From the NCBI GenBank assembly GCA_025766275.1, contig JAFKAC010000015.1:372001-436000 (forward strand): a stretch of DNA of 64,000 nucleotides, read 5' to 3'. The position numbers and the translations under genes are program-made. Shown here one piece after another: positions 11,701 through 22,329 of the stretch. The notes below the pieces were generated by a model. The model worked only from the letters and a program-made list of their open reading frames with translations, searched no databases and was not told the DNA's origin. Origin of the DNA: Lactarius indigo (lineage: Eukaryota; Basidiomycota; Agaricomycetes; Russulales; Russulaceae). How positions within the stretch are numbered: the first letter of the stretch is position 1; each line of letters begins with the position of its first letter.

Positions 11701-12842
11701 CATCCCCTCTTCCCCAAGTAACGGAGCGGCTGACACAACTGAAGGAAGCTAGGGAGGACGCCCAATGCCTCATGAAGAAGGCACAAGAATCATGGGTCCA
11801 CAACAAAGATACGCCCAAATTCAAAGACGGCAACCTTGTATGGCTGGAAGGTAAACACCTACGAACCAACCAACCCACGGCGAAATTAGCAGCGTGACGC
11901 CACGGGCCCTTTCAGGTGATACAGGTGATGTCCCCCTATAATTATCGATTGGAACTTCCCACGCAGTGGAGCATCCACCCAGTGTTCCACATCGATTTAC
12001 TCACGCCGTACAAACAAACCCCGATTCATGGAGAAAACTTCACACAACCGCCGCCCGAGTTGATCGATGGAGAAGAAGAGTACGAAGTTGAGGCCATTCT
12101 GGACTCTCGGCACTTCAGCAGAAGGCGACCCCTTCAGTATCTCGTCAAATGGAAGGGGTATCCAGACTCGGAGAATCAGTGGGTCAACAAGGATGATGTC
12201 TTTGCACCTGAAGCCCTTCGTCTGTATCAGGAAGCGCGAGCACACGGAAGAACGGTTAAAACGAGTAGCGCAAAGACAGAGGAAAGTCATCCCCTCTTCC
12301 TTCGTTCCACCACTACATTCATGCCCACTTCCCCACTGCGACATGTCACACAAGCGGCACTCCTCAACTCCCTCGCGAGCGACGCCCGCGCTCTCCTTGA
12401 AGATGACAACGCGACTGAGGTTCCCAACACCCAGCTCACTCCATACACACCTCTCAGGCCGCAAGAAGGCCCTATCACCATGCAAGAATGGGCGCACGTC
12501 ATCTCCCGATTCCCAGACCCCACACAGCATCCCGATGACGAACATGCCGTCGTCCACGTCTTCCGAAACGACGCCGGTGAGCGTGAGCCAATCGCAGCTG
12601 TCCCCCCAAGCGACGACCTCATCGGCGTTTGCGGAGTTTTCCCGCGCAACGAAGAGCGCTCAAGCTCTCCTGGAGTACGAGTTGGACAGATGGAGGAGGG
12701 TGGCGGCGGAGTGGCAGAAGGAGCAGCTGGACTCAGCTGCGGCCCGACTGAGGGAGATGCGCGAGCGACGGCAGCGATGGAGGCTGCTGAGGCTGGCCAT
12801 GACGGCGACGATTACTACCCGGCACACCACGCCTTCCTTTGA
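8731..12842 (+). pseudogene. pol polyprotein: protease, RT, RNase H, integrase, chromodomain (several stops)
   Basis: Protease motif VDSGATDNFI lies near 8886. Reverse transcriptase shows the FFIKKKDGKLRPV block, LDVRWGYNNI and the YMDD active site near 9944. RNase H follows with VDASGYTVGAVL near 10396. Integrase shows the HHCC finger (H-x3-H ... C-x2-C, about 11012-11135), a DFITKLPMSRGYDS core block and the last catalytic Glu in DGQSERTN. A chromodomain (YEVEAILDSR, YLVKWKGYP, W) lies at about 12082-12240 and would steer integration to modified chromatin. Breaks are a TAA at 10096-10098 that looks like loss of one G, and TGA at 10185, 10452 and 11895. Two of the TGA codons stand where CGA is expected and one where TGG is expected. 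The frame begins 31 nt inside the end of gag, in the -1 frame. Not functional as it stands. Confidence 0.92.
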
Positions 12843-13469
12843 ACGAAAAGCGACCCTACTAATCCCCTCATCACACCCTGGCTCGTCTACACCGATGGGT
12901 CCCCCATGTATCGAGGACGTGTGCGCGTGCCTGGTGCCGCCGATCACCATCCGTTCACCGCTGCCGACGACCCTGCACATGTCATTGCGCCTGAGGGGTT
13001 CAGGGCGAACCGACGACCCCATTACATTCGATACCCCATCACCGGGCCCGATGGAGTAGAGCGAGACACGTCGCATGTCCAGATTATCGGAGGGGCTGAC
13101 CCCCTGATACTGGGGGTCATACCGGGGTTGCCGCACGTGTACGGTAAGCCCTTCTATGCCGAACCACAGGTGTCAGCCGCCCTTCGCCCCACGTACCCCC
13201 ACGAAGACCTCATTGTCTTCGAAGCGGACCGCATCACGGACCGTGCGCTCAACCGCATCAACGACGAGTCGCTCACGGCTGAAGTCACACGATTCCACGC
13301 GGCAAGCTACGAGCTCGACCGACTCCGCGCACGAGTGAGTCAGCTCCGCGCGATGATTGAGTGTGCGCAGGATGACAGGCGCGACGCGATCTACTGCCTG
13401 GAGCATGCCACCGCCCTGGAGCATATCGCCGATGAACAGCGCGATTGGCCGGCTCGCGACTTTCAGTGA
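12843..13469 (+). pseudogene. extra C-terminal module downstream of the chromodomain
   Basis: After the TGA at 12840-12842 the same frame stays open to 13469, about 209 codons, ending only 17 bp before the polypurine tract. It contains YTDGSPMYRGR, PHYIRYPI and a C-terminal segment with regular Leu/Ala/Arg spacing (about 13250-13440) that could form a coiled coil. Reading through the TGA would fuse it to the chromodomain protein, so I treat it as the tail of the polyprotein or a third frame. I do not recognise a domain. Confidence 0.5.
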
Positions 13470-13486
13470 GTCTGGGGTCTCACGCT

Positions 13487-13500
13487 AAAAAGGGAGGTGA
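13487..13500 (+). other. polypurine tract
   Basis: AAAAAGGGAGGTGA directly precedes the right LTR and has one non-purine. It is in the position that primes plus-strand DNA synthesis in LTR elements. Confidence 0.85.
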
Positions 13501-14800
13501 TGTTACGTTTCAACTTGTATGACTGTGAACCCTTACTGTACCGGTTGTAACTACGGCGGTAAGGTATATTAGTTGCGGACTTACTTACAATAGCGCGGTG
13601 ATACGGCAGTACGATAGGAGATACGGTACTGATTGTCACGGACGCTCTATTTTTGCCCTATTTTTCCATATTTTTGCGGATTTATTTGGTGAAGATACGA
13701 GTCTCCAACGTTGTGCTCAAACATCCAAGTCCTTATCATTAGATATGATAAGATGGTTAGTCACGTGATGCCAACATGTGCACCCACAAGCACGTGACCC
13801 TGGGATAGTAACTTCCTCATAGGATGTTACCTCTTTAGGTCACTTTCCTCATTAGTAAAGTAGTTTCTCATTGGACGATAAGCAGGGAACATTCTAGATA
13901 GTTCTAGACTACATTGTTATAGGGTTATGACTCATAGATAAGGACACGTCACCATTCTGTCAGCGTTAATGACTGTGCATCAGTCAGCACAATAGATAAC
14001 GCTATTATTAGACACGACGCGTCAGCGTCTGACTCATTACTATTACATTACCTTTAGTAACAAGGTTTGGTAGTAATTCGAACTCAGCCGCAGCATAGTA
14101 TATAAACCCTCATGTAGCGTCCTGAGTGGAACCAACTTGTCCTCTTGGTTCTCCACTCAGGTGTGTATTTCTCTTGTACTTCCCTCACCTCTCCAATGTT
14201 AACTTGTCCTCTTGGTTCTCCACTCAGCATGCCACTGCGTGATCACCTGACCTTCGGTCTTGAATAAAGACCTCACGTGTGTCTATTCTCCGCAGTGACT
14301 GTACGTTCGGCGCGTGACTTGTCTCCGCGCTAGGCTTGGGTGTATACCAGTTCAGTTCACTTACCTTCACCTTGGTCTAGTTGTACGCGATAAGTCATAC
14401 CGCTACACTGATTGCTGACTGAGTGGTGCCTTGGTGACTCGATACTAGTACAGGTACTAGTAGTATTAGTTTTGCGTTGTTTCTGCGATACGTTGGACAC
14501 TTTACTACTGTGACTCATAGCAGCGCTTCTAAGCCTGCTCGATTTGTATTTAATCTGTCTTGTGAAGACCAAGATACGCCATCTTGGTCTTCTTGAATCG
14601 TCACTTGTTTCTTTCTCTCTCTCTCTCTGTCCTGCGTACGCATTTCATCTATCAAGAATAAGTCTTGCCGGTGTACCTCCGAGTATTCACTCAAAGCAAG
14701 AGCACGGACCTCCACGTTGTCGTGTCAGGATCAAGATCATTCGCTAAGTTGTTACCGCTGCTTCGAGCTCAAGTTGGGCTAACGTTGTGACGACGTTACA
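13501..14800 (+). repeat. right LTR of the chromovirus, interrupted
   Basis: The LTR is in two parts, 13501-13633 and 14408-14800, together equal in length to the left LTR apart from a duplicated CTGAT and a 2-bp indel. The gap is filled by a 774-bp solo LTR. Matching hairpin arms are at 14565-14575 and 14581-14591. Confidence 0.95.
13634..14407 (+). mobile_element. nested solo LTR of a second LTR family
   Basis: 774 bp starting TGTCACGG and ending CGCTACA, flanked by a perfect 5-bp duplication CTGAT (13629-13633 and 14408-14412). It holds its own signals: a TATATAAA box at 14099-14106, a strong hairpin just downstream (CCTGAGTGGA at 14121-14130 with TCCACTCAGG at 14152-14161), two identical 27-bp repeats (14134-14160 and 14201-14227) and AATAAA at 14263-14268. 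No internal coding region is present, so it arose by insertion followed by LTR-LTR recombination. It must be younger than the chromovirus copy it interrupts. Confidence 0.9.
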
Positions 14801-15057
14801 TTGATGCTCAGTTTTGGAGTGCAAAGGAGGGTGTAACCTCAGTGGTGTTCCCAAATGATGGAACTAGTAACAATGTTGTCAAGTGTTGGGTTCATGTGGC
14901 ATTGGACAAGTCATTTTTCTGTAGAGTTGGTGTAGTTTTGCACTGGTTCAATGAACACAAAGTCTCCAGGGTCGCTGCCCACCAGTTTGGTCATTTGTTT
15001 GTGAGGCACATTGCGCTGTGCCTCCTAGCAATGGAAAGAGGGTCTACTCTTATGCAA

Positions 15058-15140
15058 GGGGGGGCTGGGCCATGGTTCCGTGACCCAAGGTGGGGGGGGG
15101 GGGTCGGCCGAAAGTCTCTAAAAAAATTTGCTTTTTGGGC
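15058..15140 (+). repeat. G-rich dispersed repeat, copy 2
   Basis: G run, GGGCCATGGTTCCGTGACC-like core, second G run, then TCGGCC and CTCTAAAAAAATTT. The first half matches the copy at 5154-5200 and the second half matches the copy near 15950. Confidence 0.55.
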
Positions 15141-15889
15141 ATCTAAGGCCAGGCCAATCTGGAAATTTCCCGCTTTTCCCCCGTATCATCTCAGCAATAG
15201 TGCATATTGTGTGTTTGTAAACCCATGCAGGTACCCAAATATGGGTTTGTGGGTGTGGGTGTGGGTCAGATCTGAGGTACCTGTACAAAACCCAGACCCG
15301 TTGCATGGCGGGTTTTTTCACAGGGATACTAGAATTCTATTTACTACATGTTACTGTACTATTCTATGAGGGATCTATTTAACTACAGTTACAGTGGCCT
15401 GAGCCCCAACTCCGTCTAAGAGCATCTACAGGTCTTGGGGCATGTGATGCGTCGCAAGGTGTCGCGCACGCGTCCGCGGAACGCGCGCCGTCGCATACAA
15501 GCCCGCGGTGATTGGGGACGTGTTTATCCCGAAGGGATAAACGTGCGTAGACGTGCGGCGGGGTCGAGAACAGAAACAAGGTCAGGTTGTTGCAGAGGGT
15601 CAAAAATAATTGTGCACGTTTGCGCATAACACAACATTTCACATATGTAGTTGTATGAGTCGGAGATACGTCTTTTTCGAGCCAATAAGGCCGCGGACAA
15701 ATGCAGAAAGCTGGAGAACAAAAAGAATGAGCCACACTGACACTGAGCTTAAAAGTTAGGGGAACTCAACTATGATAAATGTAAGCAATGAAGTTGCATG
15801 TTCCCAGCTTGGTGGTAGCATACAGCACTCATGGCAATGTTTATAGAACACACAGAAACGTGTGTGGTGCCAGCGGTTTGGCAGCGATG

Positions 15890-16030
15890 CACAATGGGGG
15901 GGGTAATCTAAGAAATTTCCATATTTGGCATTTAATTTCCTTTTTGGGGGTAGGGGGGGGGGGGGGGTACGGCCCAACCCCTTAAAAAAATTTACCAACC
16001 CCATGCAATTTTAAGAATTCCGGCCCCCCC
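15890..16030 (+). repeat. G-rich dispersed repeat, copy 3
   Basis: G runs followed by TACGGCCCAACCCC and TTAAAAAAATTTACC, like the second half of copy 2, in the same orientation. Its limits are uncertain. Confidence 0.45.
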
Positions 16031-17234
16031 TTGCTCTTATGTCACAGTTCCAGCTGACCATCCATGACGTTCAAGTTCGAGAGTTGTGTTTTCAAGACAA
16101 CAGAAGATGGGTACTTGGCTAGATGCTTATAAGCACACAAGTGAGAGGGTTTAGATTGCAAGACTGGATTTATCAGACTAAGAGTAGACAAGTGTTGTAC
16201 TACTCTACAGCTACTCTTATATATTGTACATCCTGGGGTTTTTTGGGACTGTTTCCTGTGGTGCATACGTGGCTATCAGTGAGCTGGCAAACAAGTATCG
16301 TATGTGGCAAGAAGTAAGAATGCTGGCAATCAATTTGTGACATGTCACTCTGTGACCATGATGTCACATGAGCATGATATTTCAGCTAACTCCAACAAGT
16401 CAACTATTCTAAGTCATTTTTTGGTCAGCCTGTCACGGAAATTTTGCAGATTCACTGTTTGAGGTCATTTTGACTCCTGATGACCAATTTCTGACTGCCA
16501 CCTGACCCGGGCCGACTTTTTCGTTTTCACTGAGATTCACTTGGTGACCCGAGTCCAATTTCACGGAAACCTGAAATTTTGACAAGTGCGAAAATGTGAT
16601 GAGCAGATTGATATGAACCAAGATGTGAACGGTACAGCCAGTACGGCCTTATCCTTTTCTGGCATAGTAAGGGGGACTGTCAAGCAAATATAATCAATGG
16701 CAAACAAATAACACGGCAAATTGGGATGAAACAAGTAGGCTTCCGAGTGGTCTCCAGATTTTCAGGAACCCGGACTACGGCAAAAAACGGCAATAACGGA
16801 CGAAACACGAGAAACATTTTTGTCAAATTGCTGATGCGGCACTGCGTGGTGCGGGGGGCCGTACTAGTCGGGGTCCAGCATCAATGTTCAAATTCAAGTT
16901 GTGGGCATTCAGGTGCGCCAAGCGGCCGCGGCAGTTTGGTGGCATTGAGCAGTAAATGAACCTGGGTCGGAACCGAGATATCGCTCGCTGCTCCGAGTCC
17001 GCTACGTGCGTTGACTTCCATCAAGTCTTACTGTAGAACTATATAGGGTCACTTTTTCGCTTGGATACACTTCCATTCTTCGTGAAGCCGGTATACAGCC
17101 GATGAGCGCAACGGCTGGTGTGGGTAGGACGGCCGGACCCCAGATAGAGATCGTCACTCCGAGTCCGCGCCTGGTGACTGGAATGGAATGCTCGGGCACG
17201 GGAGACCCATGTGCTGTGGCGCTTGCTTCTGCAT

Positions 17235-17593
17235 CAGTGTTGTGCCAGTCGGGGACTAAGTCGGGATTAGGCGGTCGCCAAGTCGGATCAGTCGGGTCTG
17301 CGACTGAACGCGACTAAACTCGACTAAACTCAAGGAACATTAGAATTATCTCAGCAAGATGGAGGGCGTCTATCTAAACATAGTTCCGTTTTCTCACGAC
17401 GTCCAAATACGGTATTATGTTCTCATCATGCTTATGTTTCAATGCACGTGCATCATTGAACTACACCAATGTACACGTGATATTAGTCGTCGACTAAAAA
17501 ACCCCATATAGCAACAGTCGCCGGCTTAGTCGTAACAGTCGGGTAAAGTCGTGACCCGACTATCGACTACTGTCATCGACTGGCACAACACTG
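17235..17593. mobile_element. hAT-type MITE with perfect TIRs and 8-bp TSD
   Basis: 359 bp bounded by perfect 17-bp terminal inverted repeats, CAGTGTTGTGCCAGTCG at 17235-17251 and its complement at 17577-17593. An 8-bp target duplication TTCTGCAT flanks it at 17227-17234 and 17594-17601. TIRs beginning CAG and 8-bp duplications are hallmarks of the hAT superfamily. The inside has no coding capacity but many copies of AGTCG/CGACT in both halves (subterminal repeats, likely transposase-binding). Identical TIRs and duplication suggest a recent insertion. Confidence 0.9.
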
Positions 17594-17601
17594 TTCTGCA
17601 T

Positions 17602-18426
17602 CACGCGACCGTGACAACCATTCTGGGTGTCATTCAACACTTCCTTTGCAGCGCCCACGCTATTAGCTCAGTCACTGGAATTTTTACCAGGCTTAGCTAA
17701 ATTAGTCTGCGAGTTCGACGTGGCTCTTTCTTTCTCAACCTGGAAGTTGGGCATACTCTGTTTCTTCGTCTCAATCTTTGGTATCTGGTGGTGGGAGTAC
17801 TTTGGTAGAGGCTTAGACTTTAACTTTGAGACACTCCTGTGGGCGTCCACGTGACTCTGACAACGGTTGTATTTGCCTGGGATCACGCGCTCAACTCGAT
17901 GACCTTATTCTGAATGGTACCGATTTATGATGTACGCTCCCCTCTAGATTCCAAGGAGATAAATGAATTCCTCGTAGTTTCAATCTAATGGACTAATGCT
18001 GTGCGATTTCGGAAATCCGGAAGACCCTCTCATTTGCGTGTGTATTCGGTCCAGGATCCGTTCCCAACGTCGAATCTCATGGAAGCTAGTGATAACCCGA
18101 GGATCGTATGGAGACGATATCCGGCAGCGGCATCTTTGTTTTTGTTTGGGAAATTAGCTGCCAAAGAACCAAGCGTTGGTCCGTATCATGCACGTCATAC
18201 GAATTCACATTTCCGCGATCTTTCCTACACAGGTGTAACTTGTTGCATGCGAACCGAAGATGCTCCAAGGCGAAATACATGTCAGTCTGATGCGGTATTT
18301 GCATCCCAGGTTCTGTACACACTGGGATTCACCATACCTCTGTCAAAGTGGCCTAGGGTATATATAATCTCTCTCGTGTTCGAACTGAGGCTGCACCAGG
18401 CTCGTCTACAACCCGCAGTTCTCGCC
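17602..18426. other. intergenic; promoter region of the carboxylesterase
   Basis: No gene is seen. A TATATATAA box starts near 18359, about 68 nt upstream of the carboxylesterase start codon. Confidence 0.45.
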
Positions 18427-20948
18427 ATGCTCACTAAGCGTGCTATTTTGGCTTCATTGGCTGTGCGCGCCCTCTCTGTTCTTGCTTCACCAGTAGACAG
18501 GCTCGTAGTTCAAGACCCTTTCTCTTACCGGGTATCAGACAACACCTGCGCCAGCACAGAGTCGACAGAACAGTTATCTCCCACCCCAGAGGTCTTCCTT
18601 GACGATGCCGTATTCACTGGTATCCGAAAAGGCGTAACGCATCAGTTCTTGGGCATCCCCTTCGCACACCCACCGTGGGCGCCCTTTTTTCACTGTCCTA
18701 AATAACTTCTCACGTTGTTATGTACACAGGACGAATGAGCGGCGGTTGCGCCGACCAGAGCCTCTTCCACCATACCAAGGCCTACATTACGTTCAAGAAT
18801 ATGGCAAGTCTTGCCCACAGCAACGTTTGAGTCTTCCGAACGGGCTGGACTCGCAGCTAGTCAAAAATATCGGCAACGTCTTGAATTCATTCTATGAAGG
18901 CCTTACACCCGCGGACGAGGACTGTAAGGGTGGTGTTGTCCTCCCTATCTGCCGCGACTGAACTATTTTCGAAGGTCTTACTATCAACGTCGTGAAACCC
19001 TCAGATGCCACACCGAAGTCTAAGCTTCCCGTCATATTTGTGCGTATCTAGATACTCGCTGAGTGCCACGATGTTTACTTGGACAATCACATCGTTCCAG
19101 TGGATTTTCGGGGGTGGTTTTGAGATTGGTGGTCCCTCTACGTTTGTCTTGTCTTTTTTTTCGATCCGATTCGACGCCGTCTAACATCTAATCCGCAGTT
19201 ATGACGGTGGCAGTTTCGTTGCTCGTTCAATCGACATTGGCCAGCCAGTCATTTACGTCAGCGTGAATTATCGGTGAGGTTTTATATCCCAAGGCAGGGG
19301 GCTACTCTCTGATACAGATTGCTTCCAGGCTTTCTGGTGTGATGGGTAATTTCTTCCCACATGGATCGGGCTCTGATCTCTGTCTTCGCAGCATTTGGTT
19401 TCTTACCTGGAAAGGAAGTCAAAGCGGAGAAGGTCGGAAATCTTGGTCTCCAAGACCGTGAGTGAACGGCGCCTGCCTGGCGTGTTTCACTGACACTCGT
19501 GTCGTTTGCAGAACGCCTTGGCTTGAAGTGGGTGCAGAACTACATCTCAGAGTTCGGTGGTGACCCATCGAAAGTGACCATGTGAGCAACATCTCATATC
19601 GCACTTCGTTGGTTCCGTTGACTAAGTCGGGCCACAGCTGGGGAGAGAGCGCTGGCGCTATTTCTGTCGCTCTCCACATGCTGACGAACAACGGGAATGC
19701 TGAAGGGTTGTTCCGTGGCGGAATCATGCAGTCTGGCGGACCCATCCCCGTCGGAGACATTGAGAATGGGCAGGGGTACTATGACTTCATGGTCGAAAAG
19801 ACTGGTTGTACCAGGGCTTCGGACACGCTCGACTGTCTTCGCAAGGTGCCATACACTACATTCAAGAAAGCGATGGATGACTCTCCGAATGTCTTCGCGT
19901 ATCAGGTGAGGGCTTATGGCCTTTTGTCGCTGCGTGGTCGTGTTCCTGATAGCTCCGCAGGGACTCGTGCTAGCTTGGTTACCTCGTGTCGATGGGGTTT
20001 TCCTGACAGAGCCACCACAACATGCTGTCTTGCGTGGCAATGTGGCGAACGTGCCGATGATTACAGGTGTGTTCGCTGTGCCCGTTCCCGACTCGGGCGG
20101 AAGCTGACCTGGCATGTCAGGAAACTGCGACGACGAAGGCTCGTTATTCTCTGTATCCACGATCAACATCACGTAAGTGGGAACGTGTTGATGTACATTG
20201 AATCTTATCTCCCCCATAGGACCACGGCTGAACTGAAGGACTATATGAAACTGTACATGATGCCGAAAGCCAAGGACAGCCTAGTCGATCTCCTTCTCAA
20301 GTACTACCCGGATGACCAACGGGCCGGGTGTCCTTTCGACACCGGACTCAAGAATGTACTCAGTACAGTTGCCCACACCCAAACGTCACAGTTTAACAAT
20401 ACTTACACGATGGTGGTTAGGTCCACAATTCAAGCGTGTTGCCGCCCTTCAAGGCGATTTCGTGTTCCACGCCCCGCGTCGGCTCCTTCTGAACTACAGG
20501 GCCGACAAGCAGAATTCGTGGGCGTTCAGTACGTTGATCCGTCGTGAGGTTCGACCTGCTACTTATTTTGCCTACGTCCTCGGTAGTCTTTAAGCGCGCT
20601 AAGACTTTGCCCTTCATCGGATCGGTAAGGGCCTGACTCGCTTCCCACGCCCGTTACAGGCTGACATCTCGCACCGCTCTCCAGGCCCATGGGACGGACC
20701 TCGTCAACGCCTTCGGTATAGGCTCTACCAACGCGGAACTCAGGGATTATTTCATCCGGTTCACCAACAACCTCAACCCTAACGGCAAGAATGGTCGCGG
20801 AGTCCCGTGGCCCCAGTGGAACCCGAAAAAGCCTAAGGCAGCCATCTTCCAAGACAGTAATCTCTTCCCGATTATCGTCGGAGATGATAACTACCGCACC
20901 GATGCGCTCAGCTACGTCGCGAACATGTCCTTACTTTACCCCATCTAA
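18427..20948 (+). CDS. secreted type-B carboxylesterase/lipase
   Basis: About 15 exons splice to an alpha/beta-hydrolase of the type-B carboxylesterase family. It begins with a signal peptide (MLTKRAILASLAVRALSVLA), so the enzyme should be exported and hydrolyse carboxylic esters or lipids outside the cell. Family landmarks occur in order: GIPFAHPP, EDC-LTINVV (the conserved Cys loop, across the intron at 18927), the GGGFEIGG oxyanion-hole stretch, the nucleophile Ser in GESAGA (about 19640-19660), the acid Glu in NCDDEG (after the intron ending at 20121) and the catalytic His in AHGTDL (about 20685). All three catalytic residues are present and every frame change coincides with a GT-AG intron of usual length, so the gene looks intact. 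Fifteen exons in 2.5 kb is a dense intron load. The substrate cannot be told from sequence. Confidence 0.85.
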
Positions 20949-21099
20949 AGGAAGCACGCGAAGAAGGTATAAATCGGGTCAATCATACGCGGCTTCTTTC
21001 AACTTATCTCGAATGTGTACTCGCTCCATACGAAAAAACTTAAACTCGCCTTATTTTTGTATCTACCGATTTCTTGAATCTGCCAAACGCTCTTGAGAT

Positions 21100-22060
21100 T
21101 TGAAATTATTTTATCTTCCCCGGGCGTGTTCCGGTGCATCCAGTGGCGTAAACGAGTTGTATAGAAGTCGCAGGGCCAGCCCAGGACTCAGCGGACGAAG
21201 TGGTTGTCACGGGGGGCGGGGAGGCCTCGGGGGAAGCGTAGTTGACGTCATTGAGATCATCGAGTCCTTCTCAGCCACGAAGATTTTGAACACGTCGCGA
21301 TGAAGTGTTCGTTGTCATCGCTGCCTGGGTCCGAGTTGGCATCGGCTTCGTAATATAGGCGCCCGTCGAGGTCGTAGGACCCAGAATGACCTCGAAACTG
21401 TAACTTGCTGCGTGTTGCATCAGAAGTTCGATGTCATATCGTCGCTATGTTTGCGATTTGCCAGGGGTCAACACTTGCCTGATGACCGAGTCCGTAGTCA
21501 TCCTTCAGAGTGGATTGGCACATTGGGAGGTGAAGACGGTTCTTAAGGATCTTGATGCGGCCAGCTTCTGCATACTATCTCTTTGGCCACGGGGAAATCG
21601 TGGATGCAAGGCCCGAGTTGATCATGAAAGATAGAGACGCGGATTCACGCAATGTTTCTGTTGACAAAGAACGTATATTTCAAGTTTAGAATTGTGGGAG
21701 TGGAAGTAGGAATAGGAAGGGGCCAGTGGCCAATATCATCGTTGGTGGGCTATGGTAAGAGAAGGCCGATAAACGATGTTGATGGGGGTGCGGGGGTCTG
21801 AAAAAGTTCTGGCATCGGGAGGCTTTGCGGGATGTGGGGGCACTGCGAATAAAGGACAAAGTACGATGGCTTTTGGATGGAAGGACTGCATGTTTGTGAA
21901 CAAGGTTATAGGTCCTTGGGGCCATGTTCAGAACCGCGATGCGATGCTGTCAGCGTGAATGTCTTGGTCACTTTTGAAAAAAATTGAAATCTCCAGTGAG
22001 CTTGCGGGCGAGGAGAGGAACCGCTTGGTTATGCAAGAACCTTCGATGTCCCTGCGTCGT
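21100..22060. repeat. segmental-duplication spacer, copy 1
   Basis: The stretch around 21430-21600 and 21650-21900 matches 30846-31290 closely: both contain GGGAGGTGAA, TTTCTGTTG, GGAAGGGGCCAGTGGCC and GATGGGGGTGCGGGGG in the same order. The part near 21310-21430 matches 26440-26620 and 33820-33990. The segment is non-coding and shared by the repeated units of the cluster. Confidence 0.7.
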
Positions 22061-22329
22061 GGTGATCACCAGGGTGATCTGGGTGCCCGTGACTGGTAAT
22101 GTCGTGACCCACCATACGCAGGTGTAAATACATGCATGGTGACGCCACCTCTGGGTGGAGTACACCATGTATGGTGTGCGGACATTAGCCCTTGGTCCCA
22201 AATCAGTCTCACTGTACCCACAAAACCCGTCAATAGAAAAAACATCCAATACACTGATACCATTAACCATCCTTGATCACCAGAGAACACGTCTAAGATG
22301 TTGCGAGTGACCGGGCGTGATGAAGCGCA

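Larger units (their letters stand above)
6158..14800 (+). mobile_element. Ty3/gypsy chromovirus (Tf1/sushi-like), degenerate full-length copy
   Basis: The element has two LTRs (TGTTACG...GTTACA), a primer-binding site, gag with a zinc knuckle, protease, reverse transcriptase, RNase H, integrase, a chromodomain and a polypurine tract before the right LTR. Domain order PR-RT-RH-IN-chromodomain places it among the chromoviruses, which are abundant in fungi. The copy is not autonomous: gag carries a frameshift near 7764, and the polymerase frame is broken at 10096-10098, 10185-10187, 10452-10454 and 11895-11897, with a further in-frame stop at 12840-12842. The right LTR contains an inserted solo LTR. 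The 5 bp flanking each side (GATGG and TTGAT) do not match, so no target-site duplication is evident. Confidence 0.93.
14801..17226. other. intergenic repeat-rich DNA, no gene
   Basis: No coding exon chain is recognised. The segment contains two copies of the G-rich dispersed repeat (near 15058 and 15890), an 8-bp perfect hairpin (15003-15010/15017-15024), a G/T-rich stretch of GGGTGT units (about 15240-15268) and a CpG-dense patch (about 15440-15560). The longest open stretch, 14842-15369, runs through the repeat and has no protein-like features. Confidence 0.5.

Noticed and set aside
12067..13059. 330-codon frame overlapping the end of the chromovirus polyprotein
   Set aside because: It lies in another frame across the chromodomain and has Ser/Pro/Arg-rich shadow composition.
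14842..15369. 175-codon open frame right of the chromovirus
   Set aside because: It runs through the G-rich dispersed repeat and its translation has no domain.
18680..20630. Carboxylesterase as a pseudogene, because of many stops between frames
   Set aside because: All stops fall inside consistent GT-AG introns and the full catalytic triad is present.
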